DNA from: Antilocapra americana
Taxonomy: Eukaryota; Chordata; Mammalia; Artiodactyla; Antilocapridae
Direction of reading: 5' to 3'
Length of the DNA stretch: 64,000 bases
NCBI GenBank assembly: GCA_007570785.1
Contig: ML660201.1
Span: forward strand, 41,058,863 to 41,122,862
The notes under the pieces were generated by a model. It did no database searches and had not been told where the DNA came from. It worked only from the letters and a program-made list of their open reading frames with translations. Position 1 is the first letter of the stretch. Each line of letters starts with the position of its first letter. The position numbers and the translations under genes were made by a program. Positions 61,160 through 64,000 of the stretch are shown here, piece by piece.

Positions 61160-61549
61160 AGGTGCAGAAACCAAGGCTCGCCCAAAGTCTTTCGACTAGG
61201 GAGGGAATATTCACCGAGGACAGAGATATCCGTTGGCCCAGTTATCTTTGTCTTAGCAGCTACTTATGTGGAATGAAGTCCAAATGGTTCCCTTCTGAGG
61301 ATTATATCAAATTCATATTGACATGGAGAATCCAGACAATGGCTCACTACCAAATAAGTGACAAAGCACTTATGAATAATTATACTCTTATGATTTTCAA
61401 ACCTAGCTAGAATTATTCATTCAGCTTCTCAGACACCAGGCACTCACTATCCTCTGAGTGAGCACTGAGCTGAGCATAGTGTGGGCATTTGCAAATACCT
61501 GAGGTGTTCTTACCCTCCTAGGCAGTACCTAGCTCTGGTGGGGGCAGCA

Positions 61550-61725
61550 TCACATATTAAGACCTCAGTCTTTGTGTCTGAGGGAACCAGGATCCAATCC
61601 AGCGTCTATCACTTGACTGATACTGGAATCTTGGGCAATTTGCTTAACTTCTCAGAACCTTGGTTTTCTCAACGGTAAAACAGGGATACTGGGAATACCT
61701 GCTCTAAAGAGTTAACATAAGCATT
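61550..61725 (+). mobile_element. MIR SINE fragment
   Basis: cttgggcaatttgcttaac, ggttttctcaacggtaaaac and agagttaacataagcattta fit the sense MIR order. Confidence 0.65.
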
Positions 61726-63162
61726 TACAGATAGGTTGTAAGTAACACAATTTTGCACAGTACCTAAATGTGGTATACATATATACCATATACAGATCAC
61801 CCAATAAAATCTTAACTATTAATAGATGTAATTGGTAATAGAAACAAGGCCCCCAAGAAAATGCAAACAAGGAAACATAAAAGAGATATAGGGGAAGAAA
61901 AGAGTAATTCCTTCGGGTTAGGGTTAGGGGCTGTTGGAAATGCTCCACTATGGAGGCAAACTAGAACTTGAGCAATGATAGAATTCTGGTGGGCAAAATG
62001 GTCAGGAGAGGGAATAGCATCTCAGGCTGAGGAAGCAGTGTGAGTGAAAATACGGTGACAAGAGAGAGTATGTTCAAGGAATTCCTCATAGTATTGGGTG
62101 GCTGGAAAAGGGAAGGCAAATGGAAAGATGTGGAGAGTCTGACTCTATGAATGTTGAAAAAAACATTTCTGGAACACACAACTGCGAGTATGTGGTGGTG
62201 TCCCAGTGAATGTGCAACTGTTTCTTCTGTGGACGCCTGCCATTCCTGGAGGCTGCAAAGTGATCCCTTTCTCCTGAAGGAAGATATAAAGGCTTGCTAT
62301 TCTGCTCTCAAGACATAGTGCCTTGACTCCACGGTACTGGCAGGCCAAGTTTGTCCCTCCCGGGGTCACTGCTAGAGATACAGCTGCTCTTACAACTTGT
62401 AATGCCATGGCACAAAACAGGTCCCTGATCATAAGTGTTCTCAGACTCAGACTCCAGGGCCACACTTGCTTAGATAAAGGTAAAACCACATGGACCATGG
62501 CTTTCCTCTTATATTAAAATATAGATTTTATTTTATTCAGCTCTGGTGAGGTCAACAGATCAGGAGAAGACTGCCATTGAAAAGATAGTTTGTACTCACC
62601 ATTCCCATGAGGAGGGGACATGCCATCCCATGCGAGGGATGGTGAGGGAGACACAAGGAAACTAAATTAGAGTCAGTCAGAAAGTAGAGGGAGTGAGGGG
62701 AAAACATGGGCAAGAGGCTTTATTGTGGTTTCCATGGGAAGGAATGGTTGAGGCAGGGTAAGCAGGTTTAGGGTTGGCTAGTTTGAATAATTTCAATAGG
62801 CTCTGGAGCTTGATGGCTGTTCCCAGTTGTTTGGTACCTGGCCTTTGGATGATTAGGACTGGGAAATAGTGGCCCTGAATATGAGATCCTGATATAGGTG
62901 GTGGTGGGGGTGTGGACTCTGGATTGATTGGTTTGTATATGAAAATCACACAGGTGAGCCCTTTAGTGTTTCTAGGAATTGGTCAGCCCTGAGAGGGAAA
63001 GTCTCTTCGCGGTTAGCAAGGCCACACAGGTCAAAGCATCATAATACAAAAAACTTAAAAAAAAAAGTGGTTAATGGCCTTGATAATGTAAGAAAACGGT
63101 GTCCTTCAGGAATTTACAGAAACTCTAATATTTCTAATACGTACACATATACATACGTATAC
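61726..63162. other. Intron DNA, no gene supported
   Basis: Contains a family-uncertain old repeat at about 61980-62130, a 117-codon - strand frame at 62498-62145 with no motif, and a TATAAA-like site near 62286. No gene is supported. Confidence 0.5.
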
Positions 63163-63290
63163 ATGGTGGTCCAGTGGTTAAGACTGTGTTCCCAGTGCAG
63201 GGGGCCTGGGTTCAACCCCTGGTCAGGAAACTAGAGCCCGCACGCTGCAACTAAGACCCAGCTCAGACACATCCACCACACCACTGCAAA
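63163..63290 (+). mobile_element. CHR-type SINE, head fragment
   Basis: tggtggtccagtggttaag followed by gggttcaacccctggtcagg and a short body (gcacgctgcaactaagaccc). It is 3'-truncated. Confidence 0.8.
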
Positions 63291-64000
63291 ACAGGTAGTG
63301 TTTCAGTTTGTGGGTGTTAGGTCACAGAGGGTTTGCACATGAAGGCCTCTCTTCACCTGCGTGCTTTCTTATGCCTGGAGGGGACTGATGGTATGAAACA
63401 CTATGAAAAGCACCGAGTTCATATTTTCCACATTATCCACATGGCTGCTTTCATAGAAGCTCTTCATAGTAATGTTTTCAACTTGATTCTTTCATTTATT
63501 AACACCTTTTACTAAATGTACCCCTTCTTCCTATATTCAAGACCTTAGGAAAGAAGGCTTGTCTTCTCACAAGGCACTACTACAGCAGCTGATGTCTCCT
63601 ATGAATTGGAACTTGTATGATGGGCCCTGTCAACTTGTTTTAACTCTCAGAAAGAATATTAACCCCCGCATGTAGGAGATGGAGAGACATGCTTGGGGTT
63701 GCTGTCCAGGATTTTATACATGAGAACCAGAGAAGCTCTTCTTAACTTTTCATATTGCCTCTTTGGAGACCACCTCCCTAAAAGAACAAATGGTTTCGAT
63801 GTATTTTTCCTGCCCTTGTATCTAATAACTCTGATGATGGTACTTTACAGGATACTGCTCAGGTTTATTTATTAGGTCATGTTTGCAGTAATATTAGAAT
63901 TTTGCAGAGGAGTAACATGTTGACCTGCTAGTGGAAATGAGAAATTTGTTTTTTCTCCTTGCCTGAACACCCCATATCTTGAACATGTATTATCTTTATC

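Larger units (their letters stand above)
36267..64000 (+). other. ERC2: ERC2 intron, downstream (partial)
   Basis: Intronic DNA 3' of the 36266 donor; its acceptor lies outside the window. It contains a bovine L1 3' end, an old L1 3' end, the longest BovB copy in the window, several Bov-tA and CHR SINEs and MIR/L2/hAT fragments. No further ERC2 exon was recognised. Confidence 0.88.

Noticed and set aside
61915..61930. Telomere-like gggttagggttagggg
   Set aside because: Only two and a half units; too short to be an interstitial telomere array.
62145..62498. 117-codon - strand frame with a TATAAA-like site nearby, considered as an LTR or gene
   Set aside because: No LTR ends, no direct repeats found, and the peptide is not recognisable.

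Overview
This is a 64 kb stretch of ruminant (cattle-like, Bovidae) nuclear DNA lying inside one large gene on the + strand, ERC2 (CAST/ELKS2, a presynaptic active-zone scaffold). The organism call rests on the interspersed repeats: BovB (RTE-type) LINE 3' ends, Bov-tA/Bov-A2 SINEs whose tails match BovB, CHR-type tRNA-derived SINEs, and a bovine-type L1 3' end, set among older mammalian repeats (L1, MIR, L2, MaLR LTR, hAT fragments). There is no bacterial-style gene organisation, and no operon, CRISPR array or complete autonomous mobile element.

Only two coding exons are supported: 23225-23380 (52 codons) and 36099-36266 (56 codons). Both are phase 0 at each end, have canonical AG/GT borders, and join to one continuous coiled-coil segment of 108 residues that reads as ERC2 rather than its paralogue ERC1. 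Everything else is intron: at least 23.2 kb upstream, 12.7 kb between the exons and at least 27.7 kb downstream.

Layout. 1-23.2 kb: three antisense BovB fragments (1.36, 7.06 and 13.64 kb), an old sense L1 block at 7-10 kb, several Bov-tA SINEs, a possible relic exon on the - strand at 19.9-20.3 kb and a MaLR LTR at 21.2 kb. 23.4-36.1 kb: an 85-bp tandem duplication inside a MIR-like element, a sense BovB carrying a nested SINE, a short antisense BovB, a CHR SINE, and a composite L1 block at 31.3-35.6 kb split by BovB. 36.3-64 kb: a bovine L1 3' end with a G-quadruplex-like tract (38.2 kb), an old L1 3' end (47 kb), the longest BovB copy (48.9-50.7 kb), a close inverted SINE pair (53.4-53.9 kb) and a SINE-rich tail (55-63 kb).

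I found no new multi-gene system. The observations most worth checking are an in-frame alternative donor 141 nt downstream of the second exon, a (TC)n microsatellite forming the polypyrimidine tract of the first exon, the antisense splice-flanked reading frame at 19.9-20.3 kb, and the inverted SINE pair that could form a long RNA hairpin in the ERC2 pre-mRNA. Family assignments are from memory of consensus sequences, so repeat boundaries are good to roughly 5-30 bp.
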